A stretch of 64,000 bases of DNA from Nocardia sp. SYP-A9097 (lineage in GTDB: Bacteria; Actinomycetota; Actinomycetes; Mycobacteriales; Mycobacteriaceae). Where the stretch lies: assembly GCF_009649815.1 (NCBI RefSeq), contig NZ_WJIC01000002.1:124001-188000 (forward strand), written 5' to 3'. Under the pieces are notes generated by a model, which saw only the letters and a list, made by a program, of their open reading frames with translations, ran no database searches and was not told the origin of the DNA. Below, piece after piece: positions 56,930 through 64,000 of the stretch (position 1 is the first letter of the stretch; the number at the start of each line of letters is the position of its first letter). The translations under genes and the position numbers were made by a program.

Positions 56930-57046
56930 ATGAACGACGCATCCACCCACGGAAAAGCTCCCGCCGACCAGTCCACCGAGGACCTCATTGCCGAAGACGT
57001 CCTGGTGGAAGAGGTTTCGATCGATGGCATGTGCGGTGTCTACTGA
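56930..57046 (+). CDS. mftA: Mycofactocin precursor peptide MftA
   Basis: A 38-residue peptide. The start is MNDASTHGKAPADQSTEDLI, and the end is EEVSIDGMCGVY, the invariant IDGMCGVY tail of mycofactocin precursors whose last Val-Tyr become the redox core. GGAGGA lies eight bases before the ATG. MftB binds the leader, MftC oxidatively decarboxylates the Tyr and cross-links it to Val, MftE releases the dipeptide. It was easily missed because of its size. Confidence 0.95.
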   Translation: MNDASTHGKAPADQSTEDLIAEDVLVEEVSIDGMCGVY

Positions 57047-57323
57047 GGCTGCGGCGGCGGGCTTCGACCTGGACGGCGCGTGGGGATTACATCCGAAGGT
57101 GTCGATTCGGCCGGAGCGATTCGGGGCGCTGCTGTATCACTTCGGCACCCGGCGGCTGTCGTTCCTGAAGAGTCCGACTTTGCTCCAGGTCGTGGACGGG
57201 CTCGGTAGCCACCCCAGCGCCCGCGCCGCCTGCCACGCCGCCGGAGTGTCCGACGGTCAGCTCCGCACTTATGCCAAAGCCCTTGCCACGCTCGCCGATT
57301 CGACGATGATCTGCCCACGCTAA
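57024..57323 (+). CDS. mftB: Mycofactocin peptide chaperone MftB
   Basis: A 99-residue RiPP recognition element protein: AAAGFDLDGAWGLHPKVSIR, PERFGALLYHFGTRRLSFLK, SPTLLQVVDGLG and a final helix. It holds the MftA leader and delivers it to MftC. The ATG at 57024 overlaps the last codons of mftA; GTG 57036 is an alternative. Overlap and order show tight operon coupling. Confidence 0.93.
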   Translation: MACAVSTEAAAAGFDLDGAWGLHPKVSIRPERFGALLYHFGTRRLSFLKSPTLLQVVDGLGSHPSARAACHAAGVSDGQLRTYAKALATLADSTMICPR

Positions 57324-57339
57324 CGAAAGGCCGACAGCA

Positions 57340-58569
57340 ATGACCTTGGCTGCGGACCGCACCGGATCGCTCGTCGATCAATTCCAATTCGGCCTGAACG
57401 CTCCCATCTGCCTCACCTGGGAACTGACCTACGCCTGCAATCTTTCCTGCGTGCACTGCCTTTCGAGTTCGGGACGACGGGATCCGCGCGAACTGACCAC
57501 CGCGCAGTGCAAGGCCGTCATCGACGAGCTCGAGCGCATGCAGGTGTTCTACGTCAATATCGGTGGCGGGGAACCCACTGTGCGACAGGACTTCTGGGAG
57601 CTGGTCGACTACGCCACGGCACATCATGTGGGGGTCAAGTTCTCCACCAATGGCATCAAGATCACGCCGGAGGTGGCGCAGCGGCTGGCGGGCAGCGATT
57701 ACGTCGATGTGCAGATCTCGCTCGACGGCGCGACCGCCGAGATCAATGACGCGGTCCGCGGGCCGGGGTCTTATGCCACGGCGCTGCGGGCCATGCGGAA
57801 TCTGGCCGATGCCGGATTCCGCGACTTCAAGATCTCAGTGGTGATGACCAGGCAGAATGTCGGGCAACTCGATGCGTTCAAGGCGATCGCCGATCGGTTC
57901 GACGCCCAATTGCGAATCACGCGGCTGCGCCCGTCCGGACGCGGCGCGGATGTGTGGGACGAATTGCATCCGACCGCCGAACAGCAGCGCGAACTCTACG
58001 ACTGGCTGCTCGCGCACGGCGAACAGGTCTTGACCGGTGACTCGTTCTTTCATCTCGCGGGGTACGGCGAATCGCTGCCCGGGTTGAATCTGTGCGGTGC
58101 GGGCCGCGTGGTCTGCCTGATCGATCCGGTAGGTGACGTCTACGCCTGCCCGTTCGCCATCCACGAGAACTTCCTGGCCGGCAATGTGCTCGGCGCGGGC
58201 GGATTCGAAAAGGTTTGGCGGAGTTCGGATCTGTTCACCGAGCTGCGCGGGCCGCAGACCGGTGGCGCGTGCACCTCGTGCTCGGCGTTCGACGCGTGCC
58301 GGGGTGGATGTATGGCGGCGAAGTTCTTCACCGGGCTGCCACTGGATGGCCCGGATCCGGAGTGCGTCAAGGGTTTCGGAGCTACGGCGCTGGGTATGCC
58401 GACCCTCGAGGATCGGCCCAAGCCGTCCTTGGATCACTCGCATCGCGGGCGGAAAAGCGTTCCGGTGCAACTGGGTTGGGGGCCGCCCGCACAGTCCGTC
58501 CCGGATCGCGCCTGCGATGAGAGTCCACTGGCCGGATTCACACCCGCCGCGCGGTCCAGCGGTCGATGA
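57340..58569 (+). CDS. mftC: Radical SAM mycofactocin maturase MftC
   Basis: A 409-residue radical SAM/SPASM enzyme. The cluster motif is CNLSCVHC (Cys33, 37, 40), the SAM-binding NIGGGEP segment follows (about 70), and the C-terminal SPASM cysteines appear in GACTSCSAFDACRGGC and around LCGAGRVVCLID and YACPFA. It decarboxylates the C-terminal Tyr of MftA and then forms the Val-Tyr cross-link. The last ~70 residues after FGATALGMPTLEDRPKP are a low-complexity tail. mftE starts within its stop (ATGA). Confidence 0.95.
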   Translation: MTLAADRTGSLVDQFQFGLNAPICLTWELTYACNLSCVHCLSSSGRRDPRELTTAQCKAVIDELERMQVFYVNIGGGEPTVRQDFWELVDYATAHHVGVKFSTNGIKITPEVAQRLAGSDYVDVQISLDGATAEINDAVRGPGSYATALRAMRNLADAGFRDFKISVVMTRQNVGQLDAFKAIADRFDAQLRITRLRPSGRGADVWDELHPTAEQQRELYDWLLAHGEQVLTGDSFFHLAGYGESLPGLNLCGAGRVVCLIDPVGDVYACPFAIHENFLAGNVLGAGGFEKVWRSSDLFTELRGPQTGGACTSCSAFDACRGGCMAAKFFTGLPLDGPDPECVKGFGATALGMPTLEDRPKPSLDHSHRGRKSVPVQLGWGPPAQSVPDRACDESPLAGFTPAARSSGR

Positions 58570-59255
58570 TGGCTCGGCTCGCCGAGCTGACCTCGCCGGA
58601 GATCGGGCTGCGGTCCGATGCGGTGCTGGCCATTCCGGTGGGATCGACCGAGCAGCACGGGCCGCATCTGCCGATGTCGACGGATACCGATATCGCTGTG
58701 GCACTGTGCGAACGGCTCCGCGCGACTCGCGACGATGTGCTTGTCGCGCCGGCCATTGCCTACGGCTCGGCGGGCGAGCACGCGGGATTTCCGGGCACGC
58801 TCTCGATCGGGCAGGCGGCAATGGAACTGCTCATTGTGGAGCTGTGCCGCTCGGCCTTCGACACCTTCGACCGGGTGCTGCTGGTGTCCGCGCACGGCGG
58901 TAATCACGAACCCGTCACCAGGGCCGTCCGGCTGCTGCGCTCCGAATCGCGGGATGTGCGATTGCACTGTCCGCGTTGGGAAGGCGAACCGCATGCTGGG
59001 CACCCGGAGACCTCGATGATGCTGGCGCTCACACCCGAACATGTGCGCATGGATCGCGCGGTGCCCGGCGATTCCCGGCCACTCGCCGAGATCATGCCGA
59101 TGCTCCGCGCGGGCGGGCTGCGGGCCGTCACCGAGACCGGCATCCTCGGCGACCCGACCGGCGCGAATCCCGAAGCCGGACAGCGGCTACTCGAAACCCT
59201 CACCGCCGCATTGCTGGACGACGTCACGGCCTGGCTCACATCGGCTCGGCCATGA
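58566..59255 (+). CDS. mftE: Mycofactocin peptidase MftE (creatininase family)
   Basis: A 229-residue metal-dependent amidase of the creatininase family. Metal ligands lie in GSTEQHGPHLPMSTDTD and VSAHGGNHEPV (Glu, His, Asp pattern), with ETSMMLALTPEHVRM later. It cuts modified MftA to free the cross-linked dipeptide. The ATG at 58566 overlaps the mftC stop by four bases. Placement directly after mftC, with mftD moved to the end of the operon, is unusual. Confidence 0.93.
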   Translation: MMARLAELTSPEIGLRSDAVLAIPVGSTEQHGPHLPMSTDTDIAVALCERLRATRDDVLVAPAIAYGSAGEHAGFPGTLSIGQAAMELLIVELCRSAFDTFDRVLLVSAHGGNHEPVTRAVRLLRSESRDVRLHCPRWEGEPHAGHPETSMMLALTPEHVRMDRAVPGDSRPLAEIMPMLRAGGLRAVTETGILGDPTGANPEAGQRLLETLTAALLDDVTAWLTSARP

Positions 59256-59301
59256 GCACACCGTCGGCGGCCGCGCAGGGTATGGAACGGGGTGCCAAAA
59301 T

Positions 59302-60201
59302 ATGAGCACCCCGGAAATAGGCACGACCGGTAGTGAATCCAGCCTTGGAACGCCGGTAGCCGTACCGACCAGTGCGGGAGGGGGCCGCGGCCCCGCGATC
59401 GGTACGCCGGTCGCGGTCGTAACCGGAGCCGGGCGGGGCATCGGCGCGGCGACCGTCCGGGCGCTGCTCGCCGATGGCTGGTCGGTGCTGGCCATCGATC
59501 GGGCGGCCGACGATCCAGACCTGCCCTACCCCATGGCGACGGCGGCCGAGCTGGCCGAGGTGGTTGCCGAGGGCCGCGCGCTCACCGGAACACCGGACCG
59601 AATTCACGCCTGCCACACCGATGTTCGGGATCCCGGGGCGATCGAGGCGGCCGTGGCCGCGGCGCAGCGGCGCTGGGGGCGGGTCGATGCCGGGATCGCC
59701 TGCGCCGGTGTCATCGCCGGTGGGGTGCCACTCTGGGAGATGCCGGAGGCTCAGCAGCGGGCGGTGCTCGATATCAATCTCGGGGGCGTGATCTCCCTTG
59801 CACGCGCCGTGATTCCGGCGCTGCTGGCACAGCCCGAACCTCGTTCGGGGCGATTCCTGGCCGTTGCCTCCGCCGCGGCGACCCGAGGTCTGCCCATGCT
59901 CGCCGCCTACTGTGCCGCCAAAGCCGGTGTGGCAGGTCTGATTCGGGCGCTGGCCGTGGAACTCGGCGGCACCGGGATCACCGCCAACGCGGTCAGTCCG
60001 GGGTCGACCGATACCCCGATTCTCGCCGAGAGCGCCCGGCTCTACGACCTGGCCGGGCCTACCGCCTTCGCGGCGCAACAGCCGGTTGGGCGATTGCTGG
60101 ATCCCGGGGAGGTCGCGGCCGCGCTGGCGTTTCTGGCCTCGCCGGCGGCTGGTGGAATCACCGGCGCGGTAGTACCCGTAGATGGTGGACTGGCGTTATG
60201 A
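59302..60201 (+). CDS. Mycofactocin-coupled SDR oxidoreductase
   Basis: A 299-residue SDR. A Ser/Thr/Gly-rich start (about 35 residues) precedes TGAGRGIG, then IACAGVIAGGVP (NAG-like), the Ser (VASAAAT) and the YCAAK pair, and VSPGSTDTPI. Its length, the extended loop after the second strand and its place within the mft operon fit the SDR subgroup that keeps NAD tightly bound and passes electrons to mycofactocin. It lies 46 bp after mftE and mftF overlaps its stop, so it is part of the operon. Confidence 0.85.
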   Translation: MSTPEIGTTGSESSLGTPVAVPTSAGGGRGPAIGTPVAVVTGAGRGIGAATVRALLADGWSVLAIDRAADDPDLPYPMATAAELAEVVAEGRALTGTPDRIHACHTDVRDPGAIEAAVAAAQRRWGRVDAGIACAGVIAGGVPLWEMPEAQQRAVLDINLGGVISLARAVIPALLAQPEPRSGRFLAVASAAATRGLPMLAAYCAAKAGVAGLIRALAVELGGTGITANAVSPGSTDTPILAESARLYDLAGPTAFAAQQPVGRLLDPGEVAAALAFLASPAAGGITGAVVPVDGGLAL

Positions 60202-61694
60202 GTACCGGACTGCCGCAGGGCTTTCATATCGTGCTGGATTCGGGGACCGTGGTGGCCGAGGACGGCAGCCTGCGGGGCGGATCACCTGCCAGGGTGCTGC
60301 GACTCTCCCCGAGCGGACGCCGAGCCCTGGACGAATTGCGTACCGGACCGGTGCGTTCCGCTGCCGGGGCGGCGCTGGCCAGGCGTCTCACCGACGGCGG
60401 ATTGGCGCATCCACGCCCACCCTTATCGGGCATGGGCTACTCCGTCACGGTGGTCATTCCGGTGAAGGACCGTGCGGAACCACTGCGGCAATGCTTGGCG
60501 GCGCTCGGTGCGGCCCATCCGGTTGTGGTGGTGGATGACGGCTCCGATGATCCGGAAGTCTTCGCGAACATAGCTCTCACGTACTCGGCCACCCTGGTGC
60601 GCCGTCCGGACTGCGGTGGTCCCGCCGCGGCCCGCAATACCGGTTTGTCGAAGGTCGATACCGAACTGGTCGCCTTCATCGACAGCGATTGCATTCCCAC
60701 CACGGGCTGGTTCGAGGAGCTCATCCCGCACTTCGCGGATCCGCTGGTGGCAGCGGTCGCCCCGCGCATCCTCACCCTGCGGGCGACGACCTCGGCCGGA
60801 CGCTACGGCGAGGTCGCGGGCAGCCTGGATATGGGGGCGCACGAGGGGCGGGTCGTGCCGGGGACGCGTATCGCCTATGTGCCGAGCGCGGCATTGGTGG
60901 TGCGACGAGATGCCTTGCGCGACATAGGCGTCTTCGACGAGGACCTGCGCTACGGCGAGGATGTCGACCTGATCTGGCGACTACACGAAGCGGGCCTGCG
61001 CGTCCGCTATGAGCCCGCCGCACAGGTGTATCACCGGGAACCCGAGCGCTGGACCGAACTGCTGGCCAGGCGATTCCACTACGGCACCTCGGCAGCGCCA
61101 CTGGCACAACGGCATCCGACTTCGGTGACACCGCTGGTCGTGCATCCTTGGCATGCCGCTACCGTGCTCGCCGCCCTGTCCGGACGAGCCGTGCCGACCG
61201 CACTGGCTTTCGGACTCTCGGTGCTGGCGACGCGCAGGACACTGCGGCGGATCGGATTGCCGGTCGAAGAAGCGACCAGGACCACCGGAGTCGGTCTATT
61301 CCAGACCTGGCTCGGGCTGGGGCGCTTCATGATTCAGTTCACCGGCCCGGTCCTGGCCGCACTGCTCACCGTGCGTGACCCGAAACCCGCTCGTCGCCGA
61401 TTCCGCCGCGCCGCCGCGGCGTCACTGCTGCTCGGCACACCGGTGACCACCTATCTCGATACCCGTCCGAGGCTGGACCCGATTCGGTTCACCCTCGGCC
61501 AGTTCGCCGATCACACCGCCTACGGCGCGGGCGTCTGGGCGAGCTGCCTGCGACACCGCACCCTGGTGCCCATTACTCCGATTCTTACTCGCAAGCCACG
61601 CCGAATCAGCGGGGCCACAACACAATCGACCGCGACGCAACAGAATGCGACACCGTCGACCGACGAACGGTCGACCTCGGAAGGACTCACCTGA
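60198..61694 (+). CDS. mftF: Mycofactocin glycosyltransferase MftF
   Basis: A 498-residue family-2 glycosyltransferase. After an N-terminal ~75 residues comes VTVVIPVKDRAEPLRQCLAA, VVVVDDGSDDPE, ARNTGLSKVDTELVAFIDSD (DxD region) and DEDLRYGEDVDLIWRLHEAG. The C-terminal hydrophobic segments suggest membrane contact. It builds the beta-1,4-glucose chain on the cofactor. The ATG overlaps the SDR stop by four bases (ATGA). The tail after GVWASCLRHRTL is Thr-rich and less conserved. Confidence 0.92.
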   Translation: MSTGLPQGFHIVLDSGTVVAEDGSLRGGSPARVLRLSPSGRRALDELRTGPVRSAAGAALARRLTDGGLAHPRPPLSGMGYSVTVVIPVKDRAEPLRQCLAALGAAHPVVVVDDGSDDPEVFANIALTYSATLVRRPDCGGPAAARNTGLSKVDTELVAFIDSDCIPTTGWFEELIPHFADPLVAAVAPRILTLRATTSAGRYGEVAGSLDMGAHEGRVVPGTRIAYVPSAALVVRRDALRDIGVFDEDLRYGEDVDLIWRLHEAGLRVRYEPAAQVYHREPERWTELLARRFHYGTSAAPLAQRHPTSVTPLVVHPWHAATVLAALSGRAVPTALAFGLSVLATRRTLRRIGLPVEEATRTTGVGLFQTWLGLGRFMIQFTGPVLAALLTVRDPKPARRRFRRAAAASLLLGTPVTTYLDTRPRLDPIRFTLGQFADHTAYGAGVWASCLRHRTLVPITPILTRKPRRISGATTQSTATQQNATPSTDERSTSEGLT

Positions 61695-62884
61695 TGGCCA
61701 ACCCCTGGTTCGAGACAGTGGCGGAGGCGCAACGCCGCGCCGAACGCCGATTGCCGAAATCGGTGTACGGCGCTTTGATCGCGGGCTCCGAAGCCGGAAT
61801 CACGTTGCGGGACAATGTCTCCGCATTCGGCGAGCTGGGCTTCGCACCGCATCTGATCGGGCAGACCGCCGAGCGGGATCTGTCGACCACCGTCATGGGG
61901 CAGCGAATCTCCCTGCCGGTCATTATCTCTCCGGTCGGCGCGCAGGCGATTCACCCCGACGGTGAGGTAGCCGTGGCCCGAGCGGCCGCCGCCCGCGACA
62001 CCCTGGTGGGGCTGAGTTCGTTCGCGGGCAAGCCGGTAGAGGAGGTCGTCGCCGCGAATCCCCGTACGCTGCTGCAGATCTACTGGTCCGGCGACAAGGA
62101 TCAACTGCTGCAACGCATGGAACGCGCTCGTGCCGCCGGGGTCGTCGGGCTCATCATCACCCTGGATTGGTCATTCAGCCACGGCCGCGATTGGGGCAGT
62201 CCGGCGATTCCGGAGCGGGTCGATCTCAAGGCGCTCATTCAGTATGGGCCGCAGGCGATTACGCATCCGCGCTGGCTCGCCAGGTTCGTGAGATCCGGGC
62301 GGATTCCCGACCTCACGGTCCCCAATATGGGTGTCCCCGGCCAACCCGCGCCGACGTTCTTCGAAGCCTACGGCGAGTGGATGCAGACCGCCCCGCCCAC
62401 CTGGGACGATATTCGCTGGCTGGTGGGGCAGTGGTCCGGGCCGGTCATGCTCAAAGGCATTGTGCGAGTGGATGATGCCAAACGCGCGATCGACACCGGT
62501 GCGACGGCGCTGTCGGTCTCCAATCACGGCGGCAATAATCTCGACAGCACACCCGCTTCGATTCGTGCGCTGCCCGCGGTCGCCGAGGCGGTGGGCGATC
62601 AGATCGAGGTACTCCTCGATGGTGGCGTCCGGCGCGGCAGCGATGTGGTGAAGGCGCTCGCGCTCGGGGCGCGCGCGGTCATGATCGGCCGGGCGTACCT
62701 GTGGGGTCTGGCCAGTGCGGGACAGCCGGGGGTGGAGAATGTGCTCGATATCCTCAGCGGCGGAATCGATTCGGCGCTGCGCGGGCTGGGCCGGGGCAGT
62801 GTACGTGAACTGACTCCCGATGATGTGGTAATTCCACCAGAATTCTGCCGTCGACTGGGTAAAGATCGAATCTCTTTGCCATAG
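61694..62884 (+). CDS. mftD: Mycofactocin system oxidase MftD (FMN-dependent)
   Basis: A 396-residue alpha-hydroxyacid-oxidase-fold flavoprotein. PVIISPVGAQAIHPDGEVAV, GLSSFAGKPVEEV and LLQIYWSGDKDQLLQRM bind FMN; VSNHGGNNLDSTPA holds the catalytic His near 279; DGGVRRGSDVVKALALGARA and VMIGRAYLWGLAS are the phosphate loop. MftD oxidatively deaminates the AHDP intermediate to pre-mycofactocin. The ATG overlaps the mftF stop by one base. In most operons mftD follows mftC; here it is last. Confidence 0.93.
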   Translation: MANPWFETVAEAQRRAERRLPKSVYGALIAGSEAGITLRDNVSAFGELGFAPHLIGQTAERDLSTTVMGQRISLPVIISPVGAQAIHPDGEVAVARAAAARDTLVGLSSFAGKPVEEVVAANPRTLLQIYWSGDKDQLLQRMERARAAGVVGLIITLDWSFSHGRDWGSPAIPERVDLKALIQYGPQAITHPRWLARFVRSGRIPDLTVPNMGVPGQPAPTFFEAYGEWMQTAPPTWDDIRWLVGQWSGPVMLKGIVRVDDAKRAIDTGATALSVSNHGGNNLDSTPASIRALPAVAEAVGDQIEVLLDGGVRRGSDVVKALALGARAVMIGRAYLWGLASAGQPGVENVLDILSGGIDSALRGLGRGSVRELTPDDVVIPPEFCRRLGKDRISLP

Positions 62885-62925
62885 CGAATAATTCGCTCCC
62901 GATCGAGGATTGGGCATTGACCGCT

Positions 62926-62952
62926 TTGAACACTTTGACGTAATCTGTTCAA
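62926..62952. promoter_or_regulatory. Operator-like dyad directly before a TetR gene
   Basis: TTGAACA (62926-62932) and TGTTCAA (62946-62952) are perfect complements 13 bp apart. The right arm ends one base before the ATG of the TetR gene at 62954, a place typical of autoregulation. Confidence 0.5.
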
Positions 62953-62953
62953 C

Positions 62954-63553
62954 ATGAACAACGCGGTGCGGCGTCCGGCAACCGAGGATTACCCCCGGGA
63001 ATTGGTTGCCGGAGCTGCCGAGTGTGTTCAACGATTCGGCGTTCGCGGTTTCCGATTAACCGATGTGGCAAAGGCCGCCGGCGTTTCCCGCGGCACGGTC
63101 TACAACTGCTTCGGCGATAAGGAAACCGCGCTGAACGCGGGCCTGGCATTCATCTGCGATGCCTTCATCGAAGGACTGGCGACCGTTGTCGTCCCGAAAA
63201 CCACGCTGCGCGAACAGGTCTGCGCTGCCGTCAGCCTGATCTACGAGCACATGAACACTCCGCAGGTATTCGCGCCGCCCTTGCGCACCGAGAGCGTCAT
63301 CGCGATTCTCCTGGAGCACTACGGCGAGAACCTCGTCTACCGCTGGGCCGGATTCTGGTCTCCGCTGGTCAGCGCCGCACAGGAACGCGGCGAGGTCGAC
63401 GGTGGAATGAACCCGATGCACGCGGGCGACTGGATCGTGCGCGTCCTACTCAGCTTGGAAATACTCCCGTCCGTCGTGCTCGGCTTCGACAATGCGGACG
63501 ATATGGCGCGGCATACCGCTGATCTATTGATCAATGGACTTGCCCCGCGCTAG
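62954..63553 (+). CDS. TetR-family regulator next to the mft operon
   Basis: A 199-residue repressor. ELVAGAAECVQRFGVRGFRL and AKAAGVSRGTVYNCFGDKET are its helix-turn-helix, and the C-terminal helical part is the ligand domain. It follows mftD by 69 bp and precedes a flavin monooxygenase by 22 bp, so it is probably expressed with the monooxygenase and controls it. An inverted repeat lies directly before its ATG. The ligand is unknown. Confidence 0.88.
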   Translation: MNNAVRRPATEDYPRELVAGAAECVQRFGVRGFRLTDVAKAAGVSRGTVYNCFGDKETALNAGLAFICDAFIEGLATVVVPKTTLREQVCAAVSLIYEHMNTPQVFAPPLRTESVIAILLEHYGENLVYRWAGFWSPLVSAAQERGEVDGGMNPMHAGDWIVRVLLSLEILPSVVLGFDNADDMARHTADLLINGLAPR

Positions 63554-63575
63554 TCACTGGAAGGATGAATAACGG

Positions 63576-64000
63576 ATGGCAAGAGACTATTTCGATGTCG
63601 CCATCATCGGGGCCGGACCCGGCGGAATAACCGCCGCCCACTATCTACAGCGCGCGGGCATCACCGATTTCGTGATCTTGGAACGCGCGGACGACTTCGG
63701 CGGTAGCTGGCGGGACAATTTCTATCCCGGACTCGCCGTCGATGTTCCGACACTCTTCTATCAATTCCCCTTCGCCCGAAAGCCGGACTGGTCCAGGCTG
63801 TTTCCCGACGGGCCGGAAATTCAGCGCTACAACCAGGATGTGGCCGAGCAACTCGGGCTGTACGCCCACTTCCGTGGCGGCAGCGCGGTGGAGCGCGAGG
63901 TCTGGGATGCGGCGAACCAGGTCTGGACGCTGGATATCGCTGGGCGGGAACCGATTACGGCTCGCTTCGTCATCAACGCGGTCGGCGGGTACATCAATCC
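63576..64000 (+). CDS. Flavin-containing monooxygenase, 5' part only
   Basis: The frame from ATG 63576 is open to the right edge (141 codons). GAGPGG at 12-17 binds FAD, FGGSWRDNFYPGLAVDVP is the following conserved segment, and FQFPFARKPDWSRLFPDGPE resembles the Baeyer-Villiger-type enzyme at 5946. The rest is outside the window. Its place after the TetR gene suggests it is regulated by it. Whether its product feeds the mycofactocin-linked SDR is unknown. Confidence 0.88.
   Translation, partial: MARDYFDVAIIGAGPGGITAAHYLQRAGITDFVILERADDFGGSWRDNFYPGLAVDVPTLFYQFPFARKPDWSRLFPDGPEIQRYNQDVAEQLGLYAHFRGGSAVEREVWDAANQVWTLDIAGREPITARFVINAVGGYIN

Noticed and set aside
1..64000. tRNA, rRNA, riboswitch or integrase genes
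   Set aside because: I looked for conserved tRNA arms, rRNA segments, known riboswitch cores and tyrosine/serine recombinase motifs and found none that I could support by eye; a covariance-model search would be needed to exclude small RNAs.

Overview
The window is high-GC, uses many GTG starts, and carries gene families typical of mycolic-acid actinobacteria: mycofactocin genes, an EmbR-type regulator, ESX/type VII substrates (EspC-like), DUF732, DUF4254, DUF397/DUF5753, an F420/Ddn-like protein and an Eis-like acetyltransferase. It is most likely a Nocardia or close relative. No rRNA, tRNA, CRISPR array, integrase or intact transposase was seen.

Layout. (1) 1-4.6 kb: 5' end of ribonuclease Z, a DUF6153/DUF305 pair, a small membrane protein, an APC amino-acid permease and a hypothetical gene, then a REP-like palindromic repeat. 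(2) 4.7-16.4 kb: zinc alcohol dehydrogenase, divergent from a flavin monooxygenase-esterase-SDR series; chorismate mutase, TetR, cytochrome P450, EmbR-like regulator, a frameshifted family-39 glycosyltransferase, and a His-rich exported or metal-handling protein behind a CsoR-like operator. (3) 16.4-24.9 kb: HrpB helicase, lipoprotein, a two-gene unit with an MmyB-type regulator, an MFS drug transporter and a large two-part protein. (4) 24.9-26.9 kb: a tightly overlapped three-gene operon for EspC-like and partner type VII substrates.

(5) 27-48 kb is the unusual part. About twenty copies of an imperfect ~110-bp repeat, all in the same orientation, separate short and mostly single-gene modules that point in either direction. 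The modules encode lipoproteins, small secreted proteins, VOC, SnoaL, ComB, Ddn-like, ATP-grasp, alpha/beta hydrolase and TY-Chap-like proteins. Several modules are broken (in-frame stop, frameshift, TniQ fragment). The pattern resembles a cassette array, but I see no recombinase, so the mechanism is open.

(6) 48.5-55.4 kb: a DUF4254/small membrane protein pair, a DUF5753 regulator with its DUF397 partner, and a four-gene leftward operon (luciferase-like oxidoreductase, Eis-like acetyltransferase, free-standing condensation-domain protein, UGT-like glycosyltransferase) that looks like a small biosynthetic unit. (7) 55.6-64 kb: SlyD-like isomerase and a mycofactocin locus in the order mftR < > mftA-mftB-mftC-mftE-SDR-mftF-mftD, followed by a TetR regulator and the start of a second flavin monooxygenase. 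mftA-F would make the peptide-derived redox cofactor, and the embedded SDR is a likely user of it.
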